Source: Asterias rubens (taxonomy: Eukaryota > Echinodermata > Asteroidea > Forcipulatida > Asteriidae). Taken from it: a DNA stretch of 64,000 nt. The stretch is taken from positions 10,390,866-10,454,865 of the forward strand of contig NC_047080.1 of NCBI RefSeq assembly GCF_902459465.1, given 5' to 3'. A model generated the notes under the pieces. It searched no databases and was not told where the DNA came from. It worked only from the letters and a program-made list of their open reading frames with translations. Positions 34,254 to 47,099 of this stretch are shown here, one piece after another; position 1 is the stretch's first letter; each line of letters opens with the position of its first letter. Made by a program: the position numbers and the translations under genes.

Positions 34254-37200
34254 ATGACAATAGACAAGGGGCGTGGCCCTCCCTCACCCCCTCTGCATGT
34301 TCACATTGATGAGGTTACACCGGTCCATGTTCATATTAAGAAAGGAGCGCTGAAGAAATCAGCAACTGCCAGGGCTGTTGAGGTACTGATGATTATTCAT
34401 TTCATGACCATCTTTTCCAACCAAATATTTTTGTCTCATATTTTGCAATGATAATAATACTACATTATGCTTATAAATGACTGGACCCCAAGGCGCTGTA
34501 CAAATTTAAAATATCACCAAACAAGAGGATCAATATTCAAGCCGCTACAAGCTATTTTTAGGGCCTTGCCTACACACGCTTTCCCGCTTGTTTATGCTTT
34601 TTCTGTCTTTGAAAATGCAATAAAACTGTGTCGTTCTGTAATTTGTAGAAATAAATGTCAATTGAATCGAATTAAATCATTTACTTGAAGGAAAAGTTAA
34701 AAGACACAAAGGCTCGCACCAATCGCAGTTTTGGACTCGGTAACCTCCGACCCACCTCTTCTTCAAGGGAACCGTGGGTCCCAGCCCCTGGAAAGTCGAC
34801 CAAAGGGAAAAAATTCTCATGGCAGGTTAGTTCCTTCTGTACATCAATCGGTGTAATTTTTCCAGCGCAAAAAAAGTTTTTTTTTTTACAAAATTATCTT
34901 GCTTGTTGTAAAGGAAAATTGTCCTATTGAACAGAACCAGTTTCCATAATTGTAAAACAACCTTAAAGGGTTTGGATACTTTTTGTAGATAAAGTTTTTG
35001 GCCATGACATGGATCCCTACTCACTGTGAATGAAGATGTAGAATAATTTACCTGCAGAAGTATCAGCTTAAAAAGTCGTCAAGTTTTTTTAAAGGAAAAA
35101 CAAAATCACAGAATAATGTTTTCAGGAGAGTCACATGAATCCGTTGTACATGCTAAACTAATTTTTGTTTTCGCTGAGACGAAAATTTTAATGATTTTTT
35201 GTTACTAATTTCTCAAAAAGTACAGCATTTTGACAAGTAATATTTTTGGGGAAGCTTTCTACCATCATTATCTTTAAACCGTTTAGGTTTAAAGTAAATC
35301 TGTGGACCATCATATTAGGCCTTTAACTACTCCTTTTTGCATTTATACCATTACACATTGGTTGCAATTTTTCTTTTTCGGCACCCACAGGGAGCAAATC
35401 ACATGCTGGACATTAACCCCCCAGAGCGAGACACAGTACACGCCACTATGAGAATGGAAGATCTCGATGAGGATTATAACGACAATAAATTCAGTAATTA
35501 TGAGAAGAAGATCGACAGTCTCATGTCTGAGGTGGGATCTTTGAAGACTGAGGTACGTAGGAAAAGTCTTGTCAAAATTAATCCAGGACAGGTAGTCGGA
35601 TAACAATTCTCCATGCACTGTGAACTTCTCTCATGTTTTCTCTGACACCCAATTTCTAACAAGGTGTATTAACGGCAGGTAGAGATCTTGTCCTGGTCCG
35701 TCTCTTTACGATACTTTAATATCTGCTTGTTGTTCTGGACTTGGTCTCTACAGTTATTGCACTTGGCTTATTTACTGCATGTGTGCATTAACAATGTGGA
35801 TTTTTATGGGGATCTGTTTAATAATAATAATGATAATAGTGGCTTCTTATATAGCGCCCATTCCGTCACTCAAGGCGCTTTAACATACATTTTGTTTCTG
35901 CAAGGGATGTTGGTTTACGTTTGAATCATGATACCTACTCCTTTTGCATAGCACCATGTAATGGTTTACCAGGGGATGTGGCATTAGAGGTTCAACCAAA
36001 ATCAGTTTGAAAACTTCAAACTAAATTTTTGAATGGCTTATTATCAAGGGGTATAATTTGATTGGAAAAAATTCACATAAAAAAACTTTACTTTATTTTG
36101 ACATTCCTATTTCCTCGTTCTGTTTTCATTTACTAGAGGGAGCTCCAGCGCAATAAACGTGAAGCAGAAAAAGCTAAAGAAGACCTCGGTATTTCCAGAC
36201 GGCTTCTTGAGAACCAGGAAGAAGAGATACTGGACTACCGGGAGGAGTTGCAGATGACAGAACGAGAGAATGAGCATCTTAGACGCTCAGTGGATAAACT
36301 CAAGTATGATACGGACTTCTCAAGGTAAGCCGTAAAGAATAATTCAAGTACTTGGCCCAGTTTCATAGAGCTGCTTAACAGCTTATTTTTTGCTTACTGT
36401 GCGATTTATATTTCATAAAGATGCTAACCGTAATTGCACATGAAAAGGCATGCTTATTGCTAACCTATCCGTTGCTTTCTTATACAGCATAGTAGTTCTG
36501 TTGAAAGCGTGGTTAACGGGGCGCAGTTCCATGGAGATTTTAGCTTGTCAACCTAATTTTGTTTTGTTATCATAGGACCGTCGGACTTGTCCGGTTGTAA
36601 GTGTACCGGCCCGAACTCTAAATTCTAACTCTAGGGTGTTATATTTTTATAACTGCGTTATATATGCATTCTCTGCTTTTGAAACAAGTGCAGAAATTTT
36701 GCACTCACCCCGCAGGCAGATAATGGTGACAACAAACAAACAAATACATGCCCTGAATCCTAAATATTAAAATAAAGATAATATTACACAACATTTTATT
36801 AGGCGCTTAATATGGTTGTTTCAAAGCACACTATTGTCTGTATACACAAAAATAACCAACCAACCAAACACACGAATTATAAACCTGTTCTTTTTTCAAT
36901 AAATCGTACACGATATGAAATAATGATAATCAAGCAATATTGAGTAAAGCGTTTTTTTAACTTACCTTTGCTGTCTTCTTCTTAGGTCTGAGAGAGTAGT
37001 GGTTAGCACAGAGCGAGAACGCCTGCTAAAGAAGCTTGTTGAGGTGGAGTTAGACGCAGAGGCAGCTTCCAAACAGGTCACACAACTCAGGGATGCTGTA
37101 TACAAACTGAGAGAGGTAGTCTCAATGTCAATTTAAGTTTTCAATATTTGTGGCGTGTTGTGGCCAAACGGTCTAGTTCACTCTGGTGTTGTCAGCAGCA

Positions 37201-40200
37201 GAGAGTGGGTACGATCATCGGTCATGACACTTGTTCCCTTGAGCAAGGCACTTAAAACCATAATTGCTTTGTAATTAGTTGGGAAGGTAGTGCATTCTGC
37301 TCTACCAGCCAGGCTTCTAGTGGGTGATACCCATACCTACGGACTGTGAAGGGGGGTATCCCTGTTTCAGCCCCAGGGAAAGGTTGCATCGTGCCCTTGG
37401 TGGCAGTTGATTTGGGCTATGTAGCCCTAACCTTGAAGTGGCCGTCCGACCTTGAGATGATATACGCTCTCTGTTTTTTATGACGTTGTATACATCATGA
37501 TGGTATTAGAATTAACATAACTCAATGTATTTTATATATAACCACCAATTTAAAGCATAACTGGAAACGCGAATGGACAAAGAATCTTGATTCATTGATT
37601 CCATTTTTAATTTTTCACAAAGACAACTTAAACCTCAAATAATCTGATTTTGTTTCAGGAGAAGCGGATGTCATCTCATGACAGCAAGATCCTCGGGAAG
37701 CAGCGAGAGTTGCTTTTACAGAAACTGGAGGATTTTGAGCGGACTAACTCAACACTGAGACAAATGTTACGGGACCAGCACAAATCAGAGGTAACTTAAA
37801 CGTATCAATGGAAATTGTGCACCCTTCAATGTAGTAATAATAATACTTATTATCCCTAGGGGCATATCAAAGCGCTCAGTATTATTTCCTGCAAGATATG
37901 TGGAGCTACTTATTGAAGTATGAGCTTTATTCCATTATAGCACCATGTAATGGTTTACAAGGTGCTGTGGCGCAATAGGCTGCCAATGTATGTAGTTGAG
38001 TTCTGGAAGAGGTTTACAGTTTCATCAGGTAGTGTTCAATATGATGCAAAAGTGATTTATTTTGTAAGAAAGATCTTGTAAATGGTTTACCTCTGTTAAA
38101 GGCAAAACGTGACCAGACGCAAGAACAGCGTGACGTACTTCTACGTAAGCTCACCCAATCGGACGCGGACAATCAACGCTTCCGTATGCTCACCCTGGAG
38201 AAAGAACAAGAAATTCAAATGTTAAAGGTACTGTACATCATCATTATTTGTCTCTAAAATAATATCAACATGCTCTTAAATAATATCAACATAACAAAAT
38301 TTTTGTAACACCATGTCTCGCCTTGAGCTTTGCTCGCGAAGGAGCACAGCAACCAAAACAACCTATGGTAGAAATGCAAAAAAAAAGTTCATGGCCGGAT
38401 GTTTTGACCCTCAGACAGCCGAGAAAGACTATGCTGGGGTTGAAACGTTGAGCCATTAACAATTTCAGTTCAAGTCCATTAGCCCCAATATCGATTGGCA
38501 ACTCCATCAATTTTGTACTATAAAATTCTTCTTAAAGGATTCACTAGTGTCAGAGAGGGAGCAACTGCAATCCATGACCGACCTCCAGACCTCCGTTTCC
38601 GCCACACGAGGGCATCTCCAAAACCAGCTGCGCAAACGGGAGGGAGATTGCAACCGAATGGCCGTGCAGCTGCGCAAGATGGAGAACCAGCTAGAGCAGC
38701 AGCAGATTGACGTTGATCACACGCAGGGATTGTTGGGTGCAGCGAAGGAGAAGGCGGCATCGGATAAAGAGGCACTGAAGAGAGCCACAAGGTATGGGGG
38801 CCATCTAGTTTTTATCCCTTCAAGGCTTTGGGTACTCTTTGTAACACAAAACACAATGTCCGCAGATTTACTATAAACTTACTTGCTTTAGAAATAATGA
38901 TGGTAGAAAGCTTCAGTTAAAATATTACTTGCTGAGGTGCTGTAGTTTTTGAGAAATAAGTATTAAGAACAATTTCACAACAAATTTCTCATGAGCCGAA
39001 AATTATTTTAGCATGTACAACAGATTTACGCGAATCTCCTGGAAACATTGCTCTGTGTTTTTCACCTTTTTTTTTCTTCTCAAAAACTTGACGACAAATG
39101 AAACTGAAACTTCTACTGGTAAATTATCTTACATACATCTTCATTCACAGTGAGTAGGGATTCATGTCATGGCCAAAAACTTAATCTAAAAAAGATACCA
39201 AACCCTTTAAGCACTAGCTTTTTGATTCACGGATGAGTTAATATACGTCTTTGAAGGTCCATATCAATAATTTTAACTAATTTTTTTGCCTTTTCTACAA
39301 TCTTTTGTCGCCCCTAAAAAAAAAACAGAGTCCAGAAAGACCGAGCGACACGCAGCGAAGACGCCGTGGAGAAAATGAACATGCAGCTGCTGGAGAAAGA
39401 GACGCAGCTTGCAGATTCTGCAATGGTTATGGATCAGTGGAAAGCTAGAGCGGAGAAGTCCACGAGAGAGAAGGTCCAACTGGAATCTCAGAATGCAACT
39501 CTTACACGGTGAGGAAATAAATACAAAACACAAAAGTTCACAGATTTACATTAATTTTACACGGTTTAGAGATAATGATAGTAGAAAGCTTCCCTAAAAA
39601 TATTACCTGCTGAGGTGCTGTAGTTTCTGAGAAGTGAGTGAAACAGTTTTCCCAAAGTAATTTTCGTCTTAGTGAAACAAAATTATTTTAGCATGTACAA
39701 GGGATTAATGCAACTCTCCTGGAAACATTACTCTGTGATTATCAATGTTTCTCAACAACTTGAAGATTAATGAAGCTGAAACTTCTAGGTAAGTCGTATT
39801 ACATAATATTCATTAAGAGTGAGTAGGGTTTTATGTCATGACAAAATTTTGATCTACAAAAGGTATCAAGACCCTTAAATACCATTGTTTAACTGATCTA
39901 GTAAGATTAGCTTGGTGGCATTGCAAATGTTTTAAAGATTTTTAAGTCGACTCTGTCTTTGCTCTGTTTAAATTTCAGGGGAATTGAGGAGTTGGAAGAA
40001 AAGCTGAGAGAAGTTGAGATGAACTCTAGAGTCACGGCAGATGAAATGCAGCATCAATTACACAGCAAGTCCACTGAGAGAACTGCCGTTAAACTGGAAA
40101 ATGATAGACTTAAGGTTCGTGGTTTTTACGGGAGAAACCCTCCAGATTTACCAACTTTGAAATTATTAACTTTTGGTCTGAGGAAGTGTTACCCTGTCCC

Positions 40201-43200
40201 AAGTTCTCGAATAAGATGCTTTTTCTTTTCACTTTTGTAAATTATAATAATGGTAGCTTCCTTAGCGCTCAAATCCGTCACTCAGTGACGTTTATGTCGC
40301 TCCAACATTTAGTATTTTTTTCTGAAAGATATATGGAGCGACGGTTTTGAAGTATAAGACAAATTTCTTTTTATAGCATCAAGAAATGGTTTAGAAGGTG
40401 CTGCGGTGCAATATATGCAGCCATTCTAACCAGGGTCATCGGGGCAAACCCCTTCTCTTTACACATCACACAGGACCTACTGCTTTACTTCTCATCTAAA
40501 GGACACAGCAATAATGGTTAAGTGTCTTGCTTAAGGACAGAAGTATCAAGACTGGGACTCGAACCCACACTCTGTTGTTCAGAAACCCACGATCTTAAGT
40601 CCAGTGCTCTTGTCCACTAGGCCACGATAGTTTTTTTTTTTTTCATAAATTCTTTAATTCACTTTTCCATCAGGCAACACTCAACACCGTTCAAGACAAA
40701 TTGACCTTTGCAACGAGTGAGGTAGAGCAACTTAGGACAAGCGTCCATGAGTATGAGTCGCTGGTTGGCGAGTACAAGTCCCAGGTGAGTTTTGCCGATT
40801 ATATATATAATTTTTGCATCTTTAAAATGGTGCAGACTCAAACTCTGCGTTAATATATTGTTGTTTTACTTGGCCAAATCAGCAGGTATCTATTTTTAGT
40901 TGTATATTTTGTCTCATTCCTTCCTACTTATAAATTGCTCTCATGTGAAAGGGGCTTTATTCCGAGTCAGACGACCGAGAATTCCTGCCTATTTTGACCG
41001 ATCAAAACATTGTTCTGGTACCCACTGGGATTGACCAAAAACTGGGCCAGTTCGTACCCGGCGGAAGCTTTCCAAAATAACTATTATTGTTTCCTTCGAG
41101 TACACAAACCCATACACGCTCCTTAGTTTCAAATCGTAAGCATGGCAATGTATCGGTTTTGTTAGTTTGCTCCAAAAAAAGAAGAAAATGCACACACTAC
41201 AGGTAGGCCTATGTGTTTTTAGAAACATGTGTTTTTAGAAACACTATACATTTGTTGTTAGTTACACTGTGTAAAGAAAGTAATTGATGTCCCATTCCTT
41301 CCTACTTATATAGAGCTCCTTTCCTAGGTCCAGCTTAAGGGTACGTTTCATCAAACTCTATCAAGTTTTAAGCTCACGCTTTCTGATTTTGCAATTTGCT
41401 TTTGGTGGCTTGGGTGATATTTTTTACTTTACGACTACAATAATTTCTTTGCTGTGCTGCAAATTCTGGTGCTGTGACGCTTACTTTACTTTCAATGCTA
41501 GCAATATTTCCCTTTGATTTGTAGGTTGAATATAAAACTGGTTTTTATAGAAACGGTTTAATGCGGCAATTGTAAGCACTACAACGCTTCCTTCTCTTTC
41601 GGCTGGCAAGAGAGATGTTTACTTTTCAAACTAGAAGAATTTATTAAAGGCACTGGATACCGTTGGTAATTGTCAAAAACCAGTATTCTCACTTGGTGTA
41701 TCCAGCCATATGCATAAAATAACAAATCTAGGAAACTGTGTCTCAATTGGTCATCAAAGTTGCAAGAGAGAAATGAAAGAAAAACAACCTTTTTGTACAA
41801 ATTTGTGTGCTTTCAGATGCACAGTAAAAGGCATCAGGTATGAAGTCTTTTAATATTTGAGTGAGAAATTACCTCTTTCTCATAAACTACGTTACTTCAG
41901 AGGGAGCCAATTCTCACAATGTTTTATACTATTAACAGCTTTCCATTGCTCATTACCAGATAAGTTTAAAAGTTATTTTTAGTAAATACCAATAGTGTCC
42001 AGTGCCTTTAAAGCCATTATACACTTTCGGTAAACAGTATTATCCAAGGCCCACACTTCGTGTATCACAACTTATATAAAATAACAGAACCTGTGAAAAT
42101 TTAGGCTCAATCAGTCATCGGAGTCGGGAGAAAATAGCGGGAAAACCCTACCTTGTTTTCACACGTTTCGCCGTGTCACGACATGTGTTTACTATAAATC
42201 CATAATTCTCGTAGTCGAGAATTGATAATTGTTTTAATGTTTTCTCAAAAAGTAAAGCATTTCATGGAATAATATTTCAAGAGAAGTCTTTTACCATTAC
42301 CTTCTGTAAACCCTGTAAGTTATTTGTAAATCTGTGAACTTTTTTCCTTTTTTTCTTTTCCGAAAGTGTATAATGGCTTTAATATGAGATTTATTACCTG
42401 GAATGATGTTTATCATGTGATATATGTGTGAGTTGATGAGTTATTTCTTGTTATGTTTCTGATGTTTCTTTGATTTCTGATTACAGATGAGTAAGTCTCG
42501 GCGTGAAGCTCTTGATGCCTCGTTCCAGCTGGAGCAACACCAACAAGACAGATCACGTAGAGAACAAGAAACTATGAAGGAAATGGACATTGTAAGTCGG
42601 GTCTTAGAGGCAGTGGACACTATTGGTAATTGTCAAAGACTAGCCTTCACAGTTGGTGTATCTCAACATATGCATAAATTAACCAACCTGTGAAAATTTG
42701 AGCTCAATCGGTCATCGAAGTTGCGAGATATTAAGGAGAGAAAAAACACCCTTGTTACACGAAGTTGTGTGCGTTTAGATGGTTGATTTCGAGACCTCAA
42801 GTTCTAAATCTGAAGTCTCAAAATAAAATTCGTGGAAAATTACTTCTTTCTCATAAACTATGGCACTTCAGAGGGAGCCGTTTCTCACAATGTGTTATAC
42901 CATCAACCTCTCCACATTACTCGTCACCAAGTAAGGTTTTATGCTAATAATTATTTTGAGTAATTACCAATAGTGTCCACTGCCTTTAACTAATTTGATT
43001 TCGCTCAATTGTGTTTTGGTTTACTGTCCTGTTTTTTCAGTGAAGTCAAATTGCTGCAAATCTATAATCTAGGCTCATTCCAAGAATACACTTTATATAT
43101 TGTGCATTGTTGCATATATTTTGACAACCACACTCAATCTCAGATCTCCTTGGTCATGTATGAGTCAATGTGGCTGGCTGCAAAGTGCCCCTCTGCATGC

Positions 43201-46200
43201 CTGCGGCTTCGAACACATTGTAGCCGTGTCCTTCAAATTTCTGCTTCTCAGCTGCGAGTAAGGACGATTAGCCTTCCAAACTGTTGTTTTTTATTATAAC
43301 TTCCCTTTCTAAACAATGGAACTTTTTTACTTTTTAGCTGAGGAACCATCTTGAGAAGAGACTACAGGAGCTGGAACCACTCCCCGAGCAACTACGGAAC
43401 TCTGAGCAGAGACTCCTAGAAGCAACGGAGAACCTCCTGACTCAGGAGAGACGATTCTCTGAACAGACCAAGGTCATCTCAGACATGTCCACCAAAGTAG
43501 GTCATGTTCCCTGTGTCATATAGTCATCTTACATACTGATTCTAAAAAACCCAAGATGGACACCAGGCTATTTTTCCCTACCAGCCTCACTTTGATTACA
43601 TGTATTTCATTGGGGGGGGCAAAACAAAATAGCTGAACTATTTGCAGACGCACCAAAGAAGGTGAAACAAGAAGAGGATCCAAAGGACCCAGCAATAATG
43701 GTTTAAGAATGTCTTGCGTGAGGACAGAAGTGTCATGACCTGGATCTGAACCCACACTATGCTGATCAAAAACACCAGGGCTTGAGTTGTGTGTTCTAAT
43801 GCACTCGGCCATGGCGTGATGACCTATGAATTAATACATTTCTTTGTCAATTTTTTTTTAATGTTAGGTTGACCATCAGGCAGAGCAGCTTGAGTTGATG
43901 AGAGAGAAGTGGCACGTAGCTCAGGACGAGAACAGATCCTTCACTGGCAGAATGGAATCCATTCAAAGGTCAGATAAACAATGTCCTACTTCAATTTCAT
44001 TTCATTTCTTGTGGTTGTGAAGCGAATGACTCTCAGAAAAGCAAACGTAATAACTGTACCATCAACAGCTCCCCATTACTCGTTAGCAAGTAATGTTTTA
44101 TGCTAATAATTATTTTGAGTAATTACCAATAGTGTCCACGGCCTTTAAAAGAGTTAAAATTGCTGTGCCCTGTTAATAGCAAAGTCCAAGGCCTGTAAAT
44201 AATGTTATATTTTGTTCACAATCTAGGAGGCTTCAAGAGTCTGAAGACCAGAACAAAGAGCTGCATTCCATCGTAGCAAAGAGGGAGGAGACCATTCATC
44301 AGAATCAGGTAGGCTTCTAGATTGCCCCCCTCTCATTAAGGTTTGCCACGCCCTCCATCTCAGCTCCCTAATGAGTATACAGCCTGTGTAACAATTATCA
44401 ATCACAACAAAAATCAATCACAAGAACCATCTCTGCCCATCTCTAGATTGCCACCTCTCATTTAGGTTTGCCACGGCCTCCATCTCGGCTCCCTGGGGAG
44501 TATTTGGCCTTTGTAACAAATATCAGTCACAACAAAAATCAATCACAAGAACCGTCTCTGCCCTAACAGGTACCCATTTACCCCTGGGTGAAGAGAAGCA
44601 ATTATAGTTAAGTGCCTTGCTCAGAGACACAAGTGTCACAACCGGGAACTCGAACCCACAATCGTCTGAACAGAAAAGCCAGAGCTTGAGTTTGGTGCTC
44701 TCATCCACTTAGCCACGACATCCCTTGTAAAAAAGATCCCCCCTCCTAAACTGACAATCTCTTTCTCTTTTTTGTGACACCCAGTTGCGACTTGAGGATA
44801 AGACCAGAGAGAATGCCAGTCTGACTCGGCAGCTGGAGCAAGCCATCAGCGACAGCAGGCACCTTGAGGAAGAGGTTCGGGAGAAGGCGATTCAACGAGA
44901 GCGTAACACACAGGCTAGGATCTTAGATCTGGAGTCGCAGTTGAATCGCATTAAGACGGAAACGATACAGATCAAACGCGCCAAAGAAGATGTGAGTAGG
45001 CTTTGCTTGTTTTGTTTCATTTGTTCTGATAAATTGGATTATTGCATCGCCATGATTTTTGGTTTTTATAATTGGACAATAACGGTCACACAAAGCAACC
45101 GGTGGTACAAAGGAAAAAGATGAATAATGATACAGACCAGGGCCCAATTTCATAGAGCTGCTAAGCACAAAAATTTGTTTAGCATGAAATTTCTTCCTTG
45201 ATAAAAACAGGATTACCAACCAAATTTCCATGTGATTTTCTTGATAAGCAAACAGCTGAATACCAGTAACATGCATTATGCAACAAATGGAAATTTGGTT
45301 GGTAATCCTGTTTTTATCAAGGAAGAAATTTCATGCTAAGCACATTTTTTGGCTTAGCAGCTCTATGAAATTGAGCCCATGTAAGAAGAAAAGCAACTCC
45401 TACAGTTTCACCCAAGGTTTGTTTGTGGCATTGTCTGTATTTTTTTAGCACATGAGGGCACTATTTGTGGCTAATTTCCTTACATCACAATTACAGTTTT
45501 TACTTTTTTTATTCCAACTGCCTTTATTTTGTTTTCTTGCATCACAATTTACTGTTCTGTCTTATTTTGCTTTGTGTATCAATGGCAAAATAAAATAAAA
45601 AATAACAATGAAAAGAACAATTGGTTTTACTTGTTTAAATTATTTTGCATAGTGTAAATTCAGTTTACTCCTGCCCTAACACATTGATAAATACTGCAAG
45701 TTACCATATCAAGAGTCACTTCAAAAATAAATTGACTGCCTCCATGTCTAAGTTTCTGTAAATGTTTTGTCTTAGCTGCAGTTTATTTTTTAAAGCCTTT
45801 TAACGTCCGTAATGCTGGCCCAAAAATCCGGACATTTTTCTTGCTTTTTTAATTCTTTTTTTTTTAGGGTGCACAATCAGGGTGCATACTTTTTGTAAGA
45901 ATAATGATTTTGCTTGATTTTGCTTGATTCCTCTTTTTCATTCCTCAAAGTTGTCGGGTATGTAGTCCCAGACTAACCACACAATGTGAAGCAACAATCA
46001 CCCTTGACTAATTCTCTGTCAATATTCATCTCTTTCAGACGGAGCGTAAATTCAACTCTCAGCTCTACGACCTAAAAGATCGCCTGGAGCAATCCCACAG
46101 CACCAACCGCAGCATGCAGAACTACGTTCAGTTCCTTAAGAGCTCATACGCAAACGTCTTCGGCGATACCTCCCTCTCAGGATCCCCTTTAAGAGGTCAC

Positions 46201-46218
46201 ACCCCATTAAGGACATGA
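34254..46218 (+). CDS. ODF2: Outer dense fibre protein 2 / cenexin
   Basis: Coiled-coil scaffold of mother-centriole appendages and sperm-tail fibres. Coding exons: 34254-34382, 34691-34825, 35391-35552, 36137-36324, 36986-37115, 37659-37790, 38102-38227, 38538-38791, 39329-39508, 39979-40114, 40674-40784, 42487-42591, 43338-43496, 43868-43968, 44227-44308, 44785-44991, 46039-46218. Phases all agree and give 838 aa, close to the vertebrate length. The N-terminus PPLHVHIDEVTPVHVHIKK is the cenexin-type start; PWVPAPGKS and YEKKIDSLM are family signatures; residues from about 110 to 810 are almost continuous heptad coiled coil rich in E, K, Q, R and L; the C-terminus NYVQFLKSSYANVFGD is strongly diagnostic. 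The ATG is preceded by an AG acceptor at 34232, so a 5' non-coding exon exists. Introns are packed with MITEs and SINEs. Identification is firm. Confidence 0.95.
34963..35326 (-). mobile_element. Family F MITE (inverted) in an ODF2 intron
   Basis: Starts TTAAAGGGTTTGGATACTTT, contains TTTTTGGCCATGACATGG and ends near AGGCCTTTAAC; opposite orientation to 24499-24872. Confidence 0.65.
37150..37490 (+). mobile_element. tRNA-derived SINE in an ODF2 intron
   Basis: Head GTTGTGGCCAAACGGTCTAG with GAGAGTGGGTACGATCATCG as a decayed T-arm, then body CTTGAGCAAGGCACTTAA and CCCCAGGGAAAGGTTGCATC. Confidence 0.55.
38815..39210 (+). mobile_element. Family F MITE in an ODF2 intron
   Basis: CTTCAAGGCTTTGGGTACTC to GATACCAAACCCTTTAA; a second copy (39520-39878) fills most of the next intron. 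Confidence 0.65.
40240..40632 (-). mobile_element. Full-length tRNA-derived SINE
   Basis: On the minus strand: head CGTGGCCTAGTGGACAAGAG, T-arm GTGTGGGTTCGAGTCCCA, body AAGCAAGACACTTAACC and GGGGTTTGCCCCGATG, and tail near CGCTAAGGAAGCTACCATTA. Further copies or parts: 35820-35990, 43605-43825, 44540-44730, 50320-50480, 55360-55690, 62083-62160. Confidence 0.7.
41645..42012 (-). mobile_element. MITE family A copy (inverted) in an ODF2 intron
   Basis: TTAAAGGCACTGGATACCGT to AATAGTGTCCAGTGCCTTTA; followed directly by a family B element. Confidence 0.8.
42010..42382. mobile_element. Family B MITE
   Basis: AAAGCCATTATACACTTTCGG-type end (42011) and the inverse CCGAAAGTGTATAATGGCTT at 42360-42380. 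Confidence 0.75.
42606..42989 (-). mobile_element. MITE family A copy (inverted)
   Basis: AGGCAGTGGACACTATTGGT to ATAGTGTCCACTGCCTTTAA; begins 15 bp after an ODF2 exon donor (42592). A terminal scrap of another copy lies at 44055-44147. Confidence 0.85.
45139..45381. mobile_element. Family C foldback MITE
   Basis: GGGCCCAATTTCATAGAGCT to AGCAGCTCTATGAAATTGAG; inner arms AAGGAAGAAATTTCATGC pair. Intron of ODF2. Confidence 0.8.
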
Positions 46219-46650
46219 CAAAGTGGACCATAGTAATATCAGAAATAGGGTAGGTTTAGTATTATTTAGGTGAGGGACAGGGCTTGCCAGTATTTATTAA
46301 TGCCTCAATTAGGATGTAGTAATGGCAGTTAACTGTGATAGCAACACATATAAATAGCATGTTATTCAACATGTTAAGGGAACCTGTGATTTTCAGGTGC
46401 ATTACTTTATATTGTTTACTTAAAGGCAAAGTATACCTTTGGTTTTGGACACGTTCGTTTGTTTCAATCCTAATTTTAAGATACAATAAAAGTAACTTGT
46501 GAAATTTTCATTTTTGAGAGCTGGTAGCAATTTGGAGATGTTGCCGTATGCAGGGAAATGATCCATGATTGGAATACATAATCTGAGAACCGTTTCATGC
46601 AGAACATTTCTCAGATTGAGATGTCTTAGAATCCCTCTCACATTCCTTTT

Positions 46651-46990
46651 TAAGGGAAGGTACACGTTTGGTAATTACTCAAAACAAATATTAACTTAAA
46701 AACTGACTTGGTAAGGAGCATTGGAGAGCTGGTGATAGTATAAAACATTGTGGGAAACGACTCCCTCTGAAGTAACGTAGTTTTCGAGAAAGAGGTAATT
46801 TCTCACTCAAATAATAAAAGACTTCTAGCTAGAAGTCTTTTATTCCTATCTGAAAGCACACAAATTCGTCCAACAAGGGTGTTTTTTCTTCCATCATTTT
46901 CACAGGCTTGTTATTTTATGGTTATGATGGGATACACCAAGTTAGAAGACTGGTCTTTGACAATTACCAAACTTGTACCTTCCCTTTAAG
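46651..46990 (+). mobile_element. Family A variant with TTAAGGGAAGGTACACG ends
   Basis: Interior matches family A (GAAACGACTCCCTCTGAAGT) but the termini are AAGGGAAGGTACACGTTTGG and CCAAACTTGTACCTTCCCTT. Located downstream of ODF2. Confidence 0.75.
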
Positions 46991-47099
46991 GGATTTGTTT
47001 CTCAAAATGTTCTTTGTTATCAACAGCTGCAGTGCTTCTCAGCAAGTAAGTTTTCTTGTGGTCATTTAATAATAACGAAAGGTGTACCCTCCCTTTAAG

